DNA of 64,000 bases, from NCBI RefSeq assembly GCF_020379485.1, contig NC_063436.1:12479389-12543388 (forward strand), written 5' to 3'. This DNA comes from Brassica napus. Taxonomy: Eukaryota; Streptophyta; Magnoliopsida; Brassicales; Brassicaceae. Both the position numbers and the translations under genes were made by a program. Shown in pieces: positions 1 through 13,439 of this stretch (its first letter is position 1; each line of letters opens with the position of its first letter). A model generated the notes under the pieces. That model was given only the letters and a program-made list of their open reading frames with translations, was not told the origin of the DNA and did no database searches.

Positions 1-1419
1 AATATCTAAATTAGATAATCTAAGTATAAACGTAAAGAAAATGTGGCTCAGTTTAATACTAAGCTGTGTGACATATATGATATATCTAATAAATGTTTCG
101 CGCTTGGAAAGCAGTACAAAGACACAAGTAAGTTGGTGAAGAAGCTGGACTCGAATCGGGTTCGGTTCAGATTCCGGGTTAAAGATTTTATGCACAGCCT
201 CACTCTTAAATGCTCCAAAATTTTTATCCTTATCCAAAATGTACATAAATCTAAAATGACTTATAAAAGACTCGAAACATATATAAAGAACTTTAAATAT
301 GTATGACTTGTCATGGTCAAAAACTCATAAAAACCATAATACGTTTTTATTTCATTGTTTATAAGTGTGTATTTACTTTTCTGCTTAGTTTCTTTTCCTG
401 CTTAGCTTTAAGAAAACAATTTTTTTTCCACCTCCTATTTTGCATAACCCACTAAGATCTCAGACTATTGTGTAACCTTAGTTTCTTTGGGTTAGATCCC
501 TTTAATTACTGCTGTGATTAGCTGTGCTCTTGTAATGGAAAAGAGCAAGCCGATCACCAGCATTTAGTCGGGAACTATTAGCTTAAGCCGATGTCCTGAG
601 CCGGCTCGATGGGCCAAATATCCCATTTGATGGGTTTGAAGAGGGATGAAATCCATCTCCTACCATTTCATTTTTATCCGCTTGAAGGAAAGCTTAAAAA
701 TGGGGGTTGTTATTCATAAGCTTTATATGTACTATAGAACGAAAAATCAGAAGAAGAGTAAATGATCTAACGGTAATGTTGCTGGATGACAACAGAGACG
801 TTATTGGTTTATTGTTTAGATTCGTTTATTATAAATAACTATGGAGTGTTGAATTCAGTTGGCTTTTGAATAGAGAAATAGAGACGTGAGTCTGTGGGAG
901 TATAATTTGGATTAAGCCAGTTGTGTCTTTCGACATGAAAAGTTGGTAATTAGTGGATTTGTATTTCACTACAAGTAATCTTCAGTAGATTCGGGATTAA
1001 GTTTGAGAGATACACGAGAAGAAACAAACTCACTCTACCAGAATCATCCATTTTGAAACTTTGATCACCATTCAATTCTACCAAACTTTCGAAAGCCAAG
1101 ACGTTGTTGTATCATTATGAAACAATAGGAAGATTGGCACCATCTGTTCTTCTATGAAGCTAAAGCTAAAACCAAACTATTTTACTTTTATAGTCATATC
1201 ATCGACCAAGTAAAACATATGAGTACCATTAATATATAGTAAGAAAATCTCACCAAACAGAACAAAAACAAGGAAAGTTTAAGAAGAATATGGAAAACAT
1301 ATCATACACCATAAAAAGCCCTAACAAGCCTTTCTCTTTCTGGATTAATAATAAAAGAAAAGAAGAAAGCAAACAGGACACAAATCTTGAGTTTTGAATG
1401 ATCTTAGATAGCATAGCAC
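1..1419. other. Intergenic, no gene recognised
   Basis: AT-rich DNA downstream of the 3' end of the CBC2-like kinase. The open frames here are short and resemble nothing I know. No structured repeat or RNA gene is evident. The 3' untranslated region of the kinase must lie in the last few hundred bases. Confidence 0.5.
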
Positions 1420-3464
1420 TTAAGGACCACGTTTCCTTCGGAAGCAGAGGCAACCCTGTTGCTGGTCAGCAGGGATCATCCCTCCTCCTTTAGTCGTATC
1501 AATACTCTCCAACATCGGCACAACCTCGTCCATCTCCGGTCTCTTGTCTGGATTTGCATCCCAGCATCGCTTCATCACAGCTGCAAGCGCGCTCGGGCAA
1601 CACCTCGGTATATCTGGTCTCAGGTTCTGTATCGAATCATAATACCATATTGCATATATATATGGTTATAGTTTTAATGACGGATTAAGACAACTCTTAA
1701 CTATTTACCTGGCGGACGACAGCTGAAGTGACTTCAGAGAAAGTAAGATCAGGGTATGGCATGTCACAGCAATATATCTCCCATAAGCAGATACCAAAAC
1801 TATACACATCGCATTTTCGATTATAAGGGTTCCCATTGAGAACCTGCAGGCCCAAAGTTGGTTTTGTGTAAATATTAGATTTGTTAACAATATTGCCATT
1901 ATCTCATTAGTACCTCAGGAGCCATGTAACCAAGTGTGCCAGTCTCTCCTGTCATGTCATTAGGGTTAGATGCTTCAACTCTAGCAACTCCAAAATCAGC
2001 GATTTTGACAGTCCGGGTTTTGTCTAACAACATGTTCTCTGTCTTTACGTCACGGTGAACAATCTTCTGTGAATGAAGGTAACTCAACCTGAGAAAGCAA
2101 CATAATTATAAAAACGCTTCTTCTTCTTCCTAACCAAATGAGGAGAAAAGGGAAAGATGCTAATACCCCCTAGCGAGGTCAAGAGCGAGCTGAACAACAA
2201 CTTTAAATGCTAACTTTCTTCTTCTGTTCTTGATCAAGAAAGATTTCAAAGCACCACCTTGAAGATATTCAACAACAACACAGCATATATTGTTCGGCAT
2301 TGCTAGAGGACCACTCTCCGTTTGTAGCTGTAACCCTGATGCACCCATTGTAGCTCCTATGAACTGCAAAATTTAAATGATATCCTTACTATCAATATCT
2401 GACAATGATTGTAAAAATGGGTAAACGCATATGTAAAATATATGAACCTTGGTAACATTAGGATGGTCCAGTTTATGCCAAACGGCAACTTCCTGAGCAA
2501 AATCTGCCCTCAAAGACACAATCTCAGCTTCTGATCTATGCCCTTCTTCACCCCAATCAAGCAGCTTCACTGCTCAGTTTTTAACCACAATGATTAGCCC
2601 AATTCAATTACAGTAATAAAGCTTCTTTTAATAATTGCATTCATGGAATCTATTAGCTATTCATCCTTCCTTTTTTTTTTGCTTTAAATTAAATTCTTGA
2701 AAAAGAGATTGGGACAACAACAGCTGGAATCACATGAAAGAGATCCACAAAGCAAGAATCATAATTAGCCAAGTAGGCCTTTCAAGTAGCTGAAAAAACT
2801 TATGATAGCAAAACCCGTGTCGGCTTCACGGAGATCACAAGAGTTGCTTCTACCCACTAACGAAATTAACAAAATTTATTTTTAAAAAACTTAATCAAAG
2901 TTTTTCGTTTTTTTTAGTAGATGAATCTGACAAGCTTAGAACTTTCTGTTTCAAGTAAAAAGCTGTAACAAAAACCCAGAAACATCCACATGGTACGGCT
3001 CAAAGTTGTAAACTTTAAGTAATCTGACTTAACTGTAAGACTAAAAAGTTTCAACGTAACAACATTTACAGTTACTAAATGATATAATCAAAAAGGGGAA
3101 AATATTTAGAACGATAGAGGATAAAACGACGGTTAGGTGACTCACCGGCGACATCTTGACCGTCGTAGATACCACGATGAACGGTACCGAATGTGCCACG
3201 TGCAAGAACGGTCTTGATGATAAGCTTAGAAGGATCGATCTCCCACTCAAGCCTCTGTTTCCTCTGCCCAACGAAACCGCCGTTGAGAGCAGCGACGGGA
3301 GAGGAGGAGGCGGAGGCTCCGATGGCGGCGGCGGATTCTTCTTCGTCTCTCTTCTTGTTCTTCTCTAAAGTCAAAGCTCTGCTTAAATGCCTCTCTAGTT
3401 GCTCATCTAAGCTCTTTAGATCAATCTGATCTGCTCGGACAAACCCGTCGTTTCCTTCCTTCAT
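1420..3464 (-). CDS. CBC2: Raf-like Ser/Thr protein kinase, CBC2 type
   Basis: Six exons read on the minus strand: 3464-3146, 2569-2448, 2363-2167, 2088-1914, 1843-1709 and 1626-1420. All junctions are GT-AG and phases are consistent, giving 384 aa. The N-terminal part contains RADQIDLKSLDEQLERHLSR, typical of the Raf-like C-group kinases related to HT1 and CBC1/CBC2. The kinase core is complete: glycine loop RGTFGTV at about 89-95, ATP lysine K108, HRD at 224-226, DFG at 244-246, then an APE motif. The C-terminus is short, cysteine-containing and basic (GCLCFRRKRGP). In Arabidopsis, CBC1 and CBC2 act in guard cells, where they take part in stomatal responses to blue light and CO2. The CBC2 assignment (At5g50000) rests on sequence resemblance plus its position at the head of the colinear block. 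A CT microsatellite lies at 3491-3504, probably in the 5' leader. Intron 1 is the longest (576 bp). Confidence 0.93.
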
Positions 3465-6384
3465 TGTTGTGTCCTTTCCTTATGCTTTCCCTCTCTCTCT
3501 CTCTTGAACTAAGTTTAGAGAGAGATGTGACCGTACGAATCTTCCGGTCTCCTGCTCTTTTCTACTTGTTGATTTTTGTTTGTCTGTTGGGGTTGTGAAG
3601 TTCTGAGTTAATCAATGGAGAGGAAAATAAAAATTAAAAAAAAAAGGGGAAGAAGAGAAGACCGCATGTGAGTGAGCACATGGTCTTGCCTCGACGGAAA
3701 ACGTATCCTTATTCAATTAAATAATAGTACATTTATTAAAACTTAGAAGGATACAAGATAGGGCCTAATACAAGATATATTGGTTGACCAAAGCAAAGGA
3801 AAAAAAAAAAAAGAGATAGAAGAAGATAGGCGGAAATAAATGATAATTTTCCGGAGATACGAACTCAAAAGAGATGTTTTATCCAGACTCGAAAACCCAA
3901 ACTGATCCGAAAATATCTGACATAAAACCGAACCAAAAGTTTACAAATACTAGGTTTAAAAAAAATTATCCAAAAAACCGAAACTGAAAAGAACCGATTC
4001 AAATAGATCTGAATTCGAAAATGACCGATTCGAATAGATCAATTTATATCCAACCAATAACATGAATATCCAAGACTATGACTACTTGTGTTCTATTTTA
4101 TATATTTTTATTTATGATTTAGTTGTAGTAATTTTTTGTTTGCAATATTTATTATTATTTCTGAAGTATTTTGAAGTAATATAAAATCTAAATGTCAAAT
4201 TTAAATTTTAAAAATGTTTAGTTTCAATTATTAGTAATTTAATTTTGGTTATGTTGCAAAATTTTAAATAAATATGATAAACTTTGGCTAAATTTTGTTG
4301 GAGTTTAAATTTTGAATTTTTACCGGTCTTAAATATTCGAATCCGATGCAGACCGACTATAGATCCGAAAATTACATGTATTTTAGCTATAAACCCAAAC
4401 CGATCCGGATTTTAAAAGAATCGATCCGAATCCAAACCAAAAATTTCCAATACTTGGATCCAAATGTCAAAAATATGAAGGACTCATATCCGAACGGAAC
4501 CGACCAAACCCCACCTGATGATCGAATGTCCATGCCTAAGATGACCATTAGTAAGCTCAAGAATTTTGAGCACATGAAATAAAATATTACGATTATAAAA
4601 AAATGATGTGGCTGCAAATTTTATGGAAAGAGGATATTCGAGATTGAGAAATGTTCGACTATGAGATGGAGAAGATCAAAATTTGATTTTGTCAGCCATC
4701 AGAAAAAAGAAAATATCAAGGACTCTCGGTTTAGAGATTCAAGTCTTTAGGGTTTTTGTGTATGAGATTCTTGTGAGTGAAGCAACTGTTGTTGTGACAA
4801 TAGAACTAGAATAGTTAGGAATTGGTTAGACGCGATACACGATATGTGTGTAATCACGTAAATATGATTGAAGAAGACAATCAAATTTGTTCAAATGATT
4901 TGTAATAAAGATATTTGTTGAAAAAGAAAGTCCTATTTTTAAGACTGTCAACAATTAATAACCTGAAATTAAGTTAACACAAAGTTAAGTTTTTTTCATT
5001 AAAAAAAAACCCTGAAATTATTGAAGAAAGTCCAAAATCGAGGAGAAGGGACTCTCTCTATTTGCCGGATACCTAAGAAATTGTGAAACGATCAAGAGAT
5101 GAACATTATATTTTATTAAATTTATTGCTTTCTCATTGACGATATATACATACGGTTTTATAGACTTTTTACAGAAAAAAATAGATCTTTTGCCTAGTCT
5201 TATATGCTCTATAAAGTGGTATGCATCAAACTGGTTTTTGAAAAACCGTATACTTCATCAGGAAGCAATGAAGAACCTCAGGATGAGGAAGGGCAATATT
5301 TTGTAGTTAAAGAAGTTTTTTTTCTTTTTCAACATTACGGATTTAATATTTTGTAGGGCAATATTGAGACAGGGAAATAAGTAATAGCCGACGATAAGTG
5401 TATACGTGGTAGACTTTTTATGTATGATGCAAACACCTCTCTCATGAGGGCCAACCAAGTGCAAATGGAATTTCTACCATATGTGCTAATGTGGTGTGAG
5501 CTTTTACCCTACTGGATCTAGCTATAGCGTATTACAAACATTAGTATAGCGAAAGTTATCAATCATTTGGAAATTGTACGGTCATACACCTTGCAAAACA
5601 TAAAAATTTCAATCAAGAAAAAATTGTAGAAATTAAATTGGAAAAAATAAAAGAAAATGTTAGATTTTCAGGATAATAGTAGGAGACATATAAAAAAGAT
5701 ATTACATGTTTATGGTCTACACACATTATATGATTTTTACAATCTTTCCACTAACATGGCACTAATCTCTATAATTTATAAAATCAACAGACTCAAATTT
5801 TGTTTGATTAGGTAATATTAGATTTATATTACTCAATCAAATTCTGATCAACTTCACTAAATTATGTATCTTGACTTTTGGTAATCATAATGTTTAACTC
5901 ACTATTTTGTACTATTAGATTCAACACACTGATGATTCTAGTTCTATGTTTTTTTTTATTAATTGTCAAATTTATTGATCAAAGAAGAAAGTTGGATTTA
6001 CATTATGATGCTATGCTAGTCTAAAGTGTAAAGAATAAAAGAATGTGATTTCCTATTGTAAATATTATTTATGAGGCTGGGATGGGTTTATAAACTTTTG
6101 TAAATATTTTATCAAGTGTTCAAAAACATTTATAATTTATTGAAAATAGTTGATTTATTTTTTTAATCACAAATTTAAAGTATTTATGAAAATAATTAGT
6201 TTTTAAAAGTAAATTTGAAAAGTGGTATCAAACTTGTGGTAAAATTGAAATTTCCTAAATATATTATATCTGTGTTTAGATTTAAGTTATTATAGTTTAT
6301 ATTTTAGTATTTAATATAAAGATTATGATCAATGTTTATGATTTAATTTCTTTCTTTGCTAAGTAAATGTTACTTTTAGGATTA
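3465..6384. other. Intergenic with CT-rich kinase leader and degenerate repeats
   Basis: The first ~150 bp should hold the leader and promoter of the minus-strand kinase, including a CT repeat at 3491-3504. A degenerate dispersed repeat follows at 3845-4530 and is listed separately. From 4.6 to 6.4 kb the DNA is AT-rich and no gene can be supported. Part of 6040-6330 loosely resembles 55390-55620, suggesting old repeat remnants. Confidence 0.45.
3845..4530. repeat. Degenerate dispersed repeat rich in CCGAA/CCGAAC words
   Basis: The segment is dense in words such as gatccgaa, aaccgaaac and aaccgattc, with an AT-rich core at about 4080-4320. Similar text recurs at 31906-32530 and in short patches at 22370-22510 and 37220-37290. 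It looks like an old, diverged dispersed repeat family rather than coding DNA. I cannot place its ends or class. Confidence 0.4.
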
Positions 6385-9300
6385 TTAGAGATTTTTCCGG
6401 GCTACGCCCGGGTTTCAGACAAATATATTTACATTTAATATATATAATACATATACATTATGAATTTATAAAAATATTAAACTAAAATTGTTGTTCTTTA
6501 ATATATAAAATACATATACAAATACAAACTGTCCATTGAATTTTAAATGATTGAAAATTAAACTAAAATTGTTGTTCTTTTAATATCAAAAATATATATG
6601 GAACAGTGAAGGTGAAAATGAATAAAATGTTAACAAAACTGTAGTTATAATTCAAATTCTCATTTATCTATTTATCAGGCGTATTGGGATTCTCATGAAA
6701 ATATGTTATTAATCACTACTAATCCAAACGTATGCACACACACCTCATAGTTTCAATAAAACAATTAAATACGTAGTCACTCTTTTTTCTTAAACAACAC
6801 ATAGTCACTCTTTATACATTTCTCTCTTTTTTCTAATGGATCACAACTTTGGTTTAATATGTGAATCACTTTGTAAGAAGAGATTAGTAAGTTAAAATAT
6901 GAATGGGAAATAGAAAGTGTTCGTTCCAATTAAAAAACACACTAATAACTTATATTTTAATAAGGGTTTTGAGTGACACAACAAAACTACTCGAGTATGA
7001 GTAGCTTAATTTTTTTAACTTAAATATTTTTCGATCGGTCATATTAGAAGATCTAAAGATTATATGTTTACACTTTGTTTGTTGCTTACTTACTAATAAA
7101 GGTTCTTTGCTTTTGAGATATGAATATATGATTAAGCTACAGATCACAAAAGGAAGACTATTCTCTAGCCAAGTAGCATGCCACAAAATTAAGGTGAACT
7201 TCCTCTCTTGCCCAAAACGGGATATTTGTTTTCTTGTATTGTGATGTGTGGTTTATTTCCTTTTTCGTGTCGACATTGTTTTGGCTTTGAACATTTGCTT
7301 ACTACTTTGGCTTTGATTAGTCTTCAATGCCATTAAGAACTCACACCACTATCTGTGATTAAATGTATTATTGTAACATTTTGTATAGAGATTGTAACAC
7401 AGATATGTCAAAACACATGGCAAATTTTATGGCAATGGGAAAGCCAATACAATTTCTTCCAACAATATGTAAAGATAACTCTTTATCACTGTATTTACTC
7501 ATATTTCCATAATTGAGCTGATTTCTTAATTGATGTGTGAACATTAGTCTATGCCTCATGATCACAATTATGAACAACCAAAATGTTGCCAAGGACCACA
7601 ATCCGTAAGTGTTAACTATACTTGTAATTTACAGGAGGACAGAAAGGTTACTGATCAGCCTATAATATCAATGATAAAGAGATTTTGCTCAAAATTCTTT
7701 TAAAAATATCCTGAACAGCCCTAAGGACGATTGGTTTAGCCTTGTATATCTTATTCCTCTGTATTTACGTTCTGTTTTTACTGAATCAACTGATAAGGTT
7801 CTTTGGCTTCAAGAGCGCTGTCTTTCAGCTTCAAAGAGTAAAAGCTCCAGAAAATATTTGCTACCCAAAAGCATACAATGATACAATGTTTAAGGCGATG
7901 TACCACTCTCTGCTTTCTCTTACTTCAAACTGGATAAGCCAGTCCTCTGGCTTGATCAGCAGGTTGAGCCTGCCAACTATTTCTGTTTTTGTATCTTGTC
8001 ACCATCCAAAAGCAGAATCTAAGACGCAACATTATCAAAGCTATTTAAACACACATAAAATAAATAGAACACAAACATACTGCCAAACACAAACTTAAAC
8101 ACACAGAAAACAACTCAAGCCACGCATAACTACATCAAAAATCTAACACAAACAGCAAAACCAAATACTATTGTAAAAAAACTTCACATTCCATGAACTT
8201 GAACACTCCTTTACCTATCAAAAGAGCTATCATTGTTTCCATTGATAAGAATGCGGTTATAGAGAAGGCCTTGTTAAAACTAACACATACTATTGAAGTT
8301 TTGATAAATAGTATGCGGCTGTGGTTGCTATCGACATATATTTCATCTATTGCTCTTGTCCCTATAAAATCATTTACATACAGAAGTTATACACAAAGAA
8401 ATTATAAAACAGGACACTAAGATAATTTGAAAATGGACAGTGATATAACCTAATAGCTCACCAGATTAGCTCCAGCATGGCCTTGCATGACTCTACTCCG
8501 ATGATAACGCGAAGCCAATCGCTGGTCTTGAGGTTCAGAGCCAGTGGCAGTGGGATAAAACAGTATTCAATGCCATGTAGAACCATAGCTCGAGCTGCCT
8601 TGGCAAACCATTTGATCCCAACATATAGCGGACTAAGACATTGCACCAATAGTTCTTCAGCTATGATTTCATCAGGTTATAAATCATACGAAAAGTACAC
8701 AAGAAATCTCGACTAACTTACCTACTTCAATTTTTGCAAACATTTCCTGAAAAACCTATTGATAACCACAGAGAAGTATTGAAATATGTTAACCAAATAT
8801 CTTGATTAAGTACGAAAATTTTTTAATTTGGGGAACTTCTACTCAAAACTACCTTAAAGCCACCTGAAGTCGATAAAGTATCCGCAAAGGGAGGTCGAGC
8901 TCTTTCCAACTCCAAACTTGACTCGCCTGGTCTTTCAGGAAGATGCAACTTTTTATAAATCCTGAGGTCACTTCATCAGCGTCAATAATAGAAGTTGAGT
9001 TGTATGTACATTATTTGCTTCCTCAGAGAAGCTAACCTGTATCACTACACTAAGCTCTTTTGCCAGCTTCTGCATCCTGTATTAGTAACCCATACCGAGC
9101 ACAACTATAAAACATATACATCACTAAATGGCATCTCACCGTGTTGATGAAAGCACAAACTTGACAGAAGTAATATACCTCAAACACTCTCATGTAGGGG
9201 ATACTTGTGTTCATCTTGTATGGTAATCATTTTGTAATACTCAAATAGTCAGGGGAAGACAATATAGATCACTACATAACATGACTCTAATTGACTCCGG

Positions 9301-10169
9301 AGACCCCAAAATATCAAGTCAATACTTAAGGCACGTGATGTCAATGTAAATGGAAACATGGCAGAGATACCGCCTTCTGAGAAAACAAAATCTGAGAAAT
9401 ATTTAAGAGCAAGAATAACCTGAATAAGAACGATGTGTGCTTCTTTTGCGTATGCTTCTCTGACCAGAAACCAAAATCAAGAAACAAAAGCTCAGCCTCA
9501 TTCTCTCTATCGCTTATCTTTCTCTCTCTAATTGTCTAAATGAGATTGTTATCTCAGCTCCAGGACGCTTTGCAACACTGAGTCTCATCCTTGATTCTGC
9601 TATATTTCCCTTAAAGAAAGCACAATCAAAATTGATTCAGAAAATATTAATTCCAATCAATCTTTTCACAACCCTAAAATCAGATGAGATTGTTTTTGGT
9701 TCACAAAAATCAAAACAATCAGGAAAGCGGTTGATAACCTCGTGATAATTGATGGTTCTGGCGGAATCAATGTTGAGTTTGGGATAGGGGCCTCTCTTCT
9801 TCACAGTATGAGTAGATTGAGAAGGTATTTTTTGGATTTATATTGCTACTTTCTCGGTAGATGGAAGAGGAGAGAAGGTGAGGAGGTTTTCGTATGTGTT
9901 TTTTTTTAAGTTGAAGAAAGCAGTAAATGAGGACGATAAATGGAGAAGGTGGTGAAGCCATGGATTTGTAACTTCAAAAGTGGTGATAACATCGATTTAC
10001 ACGAAACACGTTCGATCCTTAAGGTTAGAAGAGATGTGGGCTTGATATGGACCACTTGGATTTAGACCAAAGCATGGATGACATGGCAGAATAAAAGTTT
10101 TTTATTGGTTGATTTAATTAAAGGACGTGGCATAGCTCAGAGGGTTTCATATTCCCCTTTTAGTATAGG
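6385..10169 (-). mobile_element. Non-autonomous Helitron carrying host gene exons
   Basis: The 3' end is on the left in minus orientation: a GC-rich hairpin around 6398-6412 (ccgggc-tac-gcccggg) followed by CTAA and then T, the CTRR|T terminus of Helitrons. The candidate 5' end is at about 10169, where the minus strand reads CCTATACTAAAAGGGGAA. This resembles the usual TCTATACTAAAAGG start of Brassicaceae Helitrons, with a T-to-C change at the first base. The flanks would be A and T, the Helitron target. I see no Rep/helicase gene inside. Instead 8.4-9.5 kb carries broken exons of N-carbamoylputrescine amidase in the same orientation as the element. The two ends are 3.8 kb apart and could belong to two elements. 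Confidence 0.6.
8466..9466 (-). pseudogene. N-carbamoylputrescine amidase (CPA/NLP1) fragment, captured
   Basis: Minus-strand pieces appear in the order of the CPA protein (Arabidopsis At2g27450, polyamine synthesis from agmatine). VREAYAKEAHIVLIQ ends at a GT donor at 9419. MQKLAKELSVVIQ is near 9030-9085. SIIDAD then IYKKLHLPERPGE is near 8910-9000. ADTLSTSGGFKV is near 8865-8885, FAKIEV near 8735, WFAKAARAMVLHG near 8580-8610, and ILFYPTATGSEPQDQRL to GHAGANLV at about 8466-8570. Intron-like DNA separates the pieces, so genomic DNA rather than cDNA was copied. Frameshifts are present (the ILFYPTA and AARAMVL parts are in different frames), and the catalytic-cysteine region CWDQWFPEA is damaged. 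It cannot encode a working amidase. Confidence 0.7.
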
Positions 10170-10589
10170 TTAGATGTTTGTGTGGGTTAGTTTTGTGATA
10201 ATAACTTTTCTAGTGCTATCTATTTGAGTAATATATAAATTTTTTTTTTTTGAAACACGAGTAATATATGAATAAATCATTAAATCAAAGATATTCTAAG
10301 CACTTCATTTAATCTACCGTTGTATTAAGACATTTATAGTATAATCCTATAATGATGACATAATAAAAAAGGTAAACAAAACTATAATGCTCTTCTAGGG
10401 AGACACACTCGAGAAACGAAACGCATTTTGTGAGACAGAGAGGGAGAGAGAGATCACCATTCACTCCTCCACCTGGATTTGCATCGTACTTAGCCTGAAA
10501 TGAAATGAATCGACTAAGAAATGTAGAGGATCGTCCAATTCGACAGAGAGTACTGTAGCGAAGAGTGTCTGATCCCATCGCTGATTCTC

Positions 10590-12552
10590 ATGGCGGGACG
10601 GGTCTACGAAGCCTGGAAGGGAAGCAATGTAAGGTTTTGATATTTATATAGTCTCCATTTTCACTTTTCTGGAATCTGCATTATTCGAATTATCTGCCTT
10701 TCTCAAGAAATATATGAATTTAGGGTTTGACACCTTTTATTGCCTTTAATTCCCTAATAACTTTCAGTTTTATAAATATACTTTTAACTTCTTGTTTATC
10801 ATTTGCTTTATGTTTCACTCTCCAACGCATGGACATGCATTTTAAATAAAACCATATTGTATCATCATCAGCTCCTCTTTCAATGCCTCTTTTGCAGAAG
10901 TTTTTATTTGGTGGGAGATTGATATTTGGGCCAGATGCTTGGTCTCTTCCCTTTACCTTGTTGCTCATCATAACTCCAGTTACTTTGTTCTCTGTTTTTG
11001 TTGCAACACATCTCCGCCACGAGTTCTTCTCAAACACTGCAGGAGATGCCATCCTAGTAGTAGCCATTCTGTTTACTCTTTTTGTAAGTCGCCCATTTTA
11101 TATTCCATATATGTCGTCTTGTTTACACATGTGTTTCCTTTTAACATGGGATATTAATCATCTGTTTTTAGTGTTGCTTATATAAATGCTGATTCACTTA
11201 AATTCATACCACATTAACTTAAGAATCTAACCAAAAAAAAATAAAAATGAAACTAGTCACACCACAACAACATTTATCTTGTGATTTGTTATCCTTCGCA
11301 CATCACTTGTTTTGATAGGTATTGATCCTCCTCTTCCTCACTTCTGCGCGAGATCCTGGAATCGTTCCAAGAAACTTGCGTCCGCCAGAGGAAGAACTAT
11401 GCTATGAGACTACTGTGTCAGCTGATGGAATACAAGCACCTACTGTTCAAATTCCGAGGACGAAAGAAGTCATAGTTTATGGCGTTCCAGTTAGAGTTAA
11501 ATATTGCGATACATGCATGCTTTATCGACCTCCTCGTTGCTCCCATTGCTCCATTTGCAACAACTGTGTTGAGCGTTTTGATCACCATTGTCCTTGGGTA
11601 GGCCAATGCATTGGAGTGGTAAGCTGATTCAAAAGCACATTAAACTTGGGAGATTTTTTAAGTTCATAACTTGCTATGTGTGTTGACCAAACTGTTGACC
11701 CATCTTGACGTTTTGTTTTTGTGTGTGTTGTAATTTCAGAGAAACTATAGGTTCTTCTTTATGTTTGTTTCCTCTGCAACTCTTCTCTGCATTTACGTGT
11801 TCTCCATGTCGGCTTTATACATAAAGTTTCTAATGAATAACAATCAGAGTACTGTGTGGAGAGCAATGCGAGAATCCCCTTGGTCTATTATGCTAATGAT
11901 ATATTCCTTTATATCTCTGTGGTTTGTTGGAGGGCTTACTGGTTTCCACTTATACCTCATTAGCACAAACCAGGTTAGTTTTTTTTTTTTTTTTTTTTTT
12001 GCGTTTATAGGGGTTTTTATAAATGTCTCATCTGATGGCTAACATTGTGATTATGTTCAGACAACCTATGAGAATTTCCGTTACAGATCAGATAATAGAA
12101 TCAACGTTTATGACCGCGGGTGTTCTAACAATTTCCTTGAGACATTTTGCTCGAAAGTTAAGCCCTCAAGGAACGACTTCAGAGCGCTCATGAGAGAAGA
12201 ACCTCCGAGGAATATCACATTGGCTACCACATGGGAAAGACCAGGAGAAGAAGAGGAAGGAAGTTCGGACTTGGAGGAAGGGCGTCAGAAAGTGGAAGAC
12301 GATCTTGACATCGATGAAGATGTTATGAAACTACAGCAGCGTTCTAATGCAGAAGAAGGCAGCGATCCAGCGCATCACATGGTCGAGGTTGACCAAATGA
12401 GAGTTGGGTCTAGTGAGAGAGCACCAACTATTCGATCTGAAGTGAGGCACGGGAACTGGGGAGCAAGAAGTAGCGCACAAGAGGATGTGGTTAGTGGTTC
12501 TTCAGTCATCAGGGAGAGTAGAAGCTATGCAGCTGCAGAGGAAGGACGGTGA
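10590..12552 (+). CDS. PAT09: DHHC-type protein S-acyltransferase (palmitoyltransferase)
   Basis: Five exons: 10590-10628, 10898-11083, 11319-11618, 11740-11973 and 12061-12552. All are phase 0 with GT-AG junctions, giving 416 aa. Predicted membrane segments are near 29-50, 63-86, 180-202 and 220-245. The DPG motif is at 87-89. The cysteine-rich domain runs from VKYCDTC to [13 protein letters not shown], with DHHC at 163-166 (C166 the acyl-accepting cysteine). The TTxE motif is TTYE at 254-257, after membrane segment 4. The acidic, low-complexity tail (about 300-416) is cytosolic by topology. The enzyme would transfer palmitate to cysteines of membrane-associated proteins. Position in the colinear block matches At5g50020 (PAT09), and the symbol rests on that. 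A run of about 21 T lies in intron 4 next to the donor. Confidence 0.9.
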
Positions 12553-13244
12553 TGGGTGAACAATGGGAGTAAAAGAGGTTTTCTCTTTCTTACTGAACTT
12601 TATTGTTTTAGTTTTTCAATATATTACGGGTTTAGGCCCTCGTGGTTTGGTTTGAGAGTTGTGATTTGTGAACATGATGGTGGTTTGGGCAACTGTGAAT
12701 AAGTTTATAGTAAGCTTGGGTAGAGCTCAATACTAAGTAAAATAGGTTACTCTACTGGCTTATCTTTTTTATAGATGTTTTTTGGGATCGAACCATTTGA
12801 GTATTTGTATCTTTTAGAAACTGTCCAAATTGGGAAAAACACAAGCTAAATTAATAAATAGACAAAATTTGAAACCAGATCAACGTTCCCAAGTTATACT
12901 GCCATTGTTGTATTTTTATAAGCCACAGTTAACAAAGCTAAAACCAAAATCTGATTCCCAACAAAATTGTCGAAAGGAATAATATTTTTTTCTGGCGACG
13001 AAATGGCTTCTTCCTCTGATTTTTTCATCGTCTAAACTATGGGAACCTTGTCACAATTTCACTTAGCCCCACCATCGGCCTTGATCTACAGAGACTACAT
13101 CGATGCCAACAGCCGACGAGTCAAAAAAACCCCCTCTGCAATAACACATTAACCACCTATCATTTACCTCTTCTGCCACTAGCCTAGTACGAACATGTGG
13201 ATAGATGAATCTTGGTTTGGTTCGTGATGGGATTTCGGATCTAA
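12553..13244. other. 3' flank of the PAT gene and spacer
   Basis: The 3' untranslated region of the acyltransferase lies in the first ~200 bp. The remainder is AT-rich spacer with no supported gene. Confidence 0.4.
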
Positions 13245-13400
13245 GAGCATCTTCAACCTCAATTCATAATTTACTACAAACTGAAGTGAAAAATTGAATG
13301 ATGAAGAAACAAAAATCACATTACTCACTTTTTTGTTTCTTTATCCTTCTATTTCCCACTCTATTTTACGGTAAATTATGGAGTGGGATTAGAGATACTC
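13245..13400. mobile_element. Tourist-like MITE with TAA duplication
   Basis: The two ends are inverted repeats of about 30 bp: gagcatcttcaacc on the left against the complement of ggattagagatactc on the right, with both arms extending into cataatttac. The 156-bp element is flanked by TAA at 13242-13244 and 13401-13403, the three-base duplication expected of PIF/Harbinger-derived Tourist MITEs. It has no coding capacity. Confidence 0.7.
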
Positions 13401-13439
13401 TAAAAAAACATATATTACCTCGTTAGAAATCCTCAGATT

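Noticed and set aside
43..306. Small open frame of 87 codons
   Set aside because: AT-rich, no recognisable domain, no promoter or homologue; expected by chance.
10883..11185. Independent small membrane protein
   Set aside because: It is exon 2 of the DHHC acyltransferase plus intron sequence.
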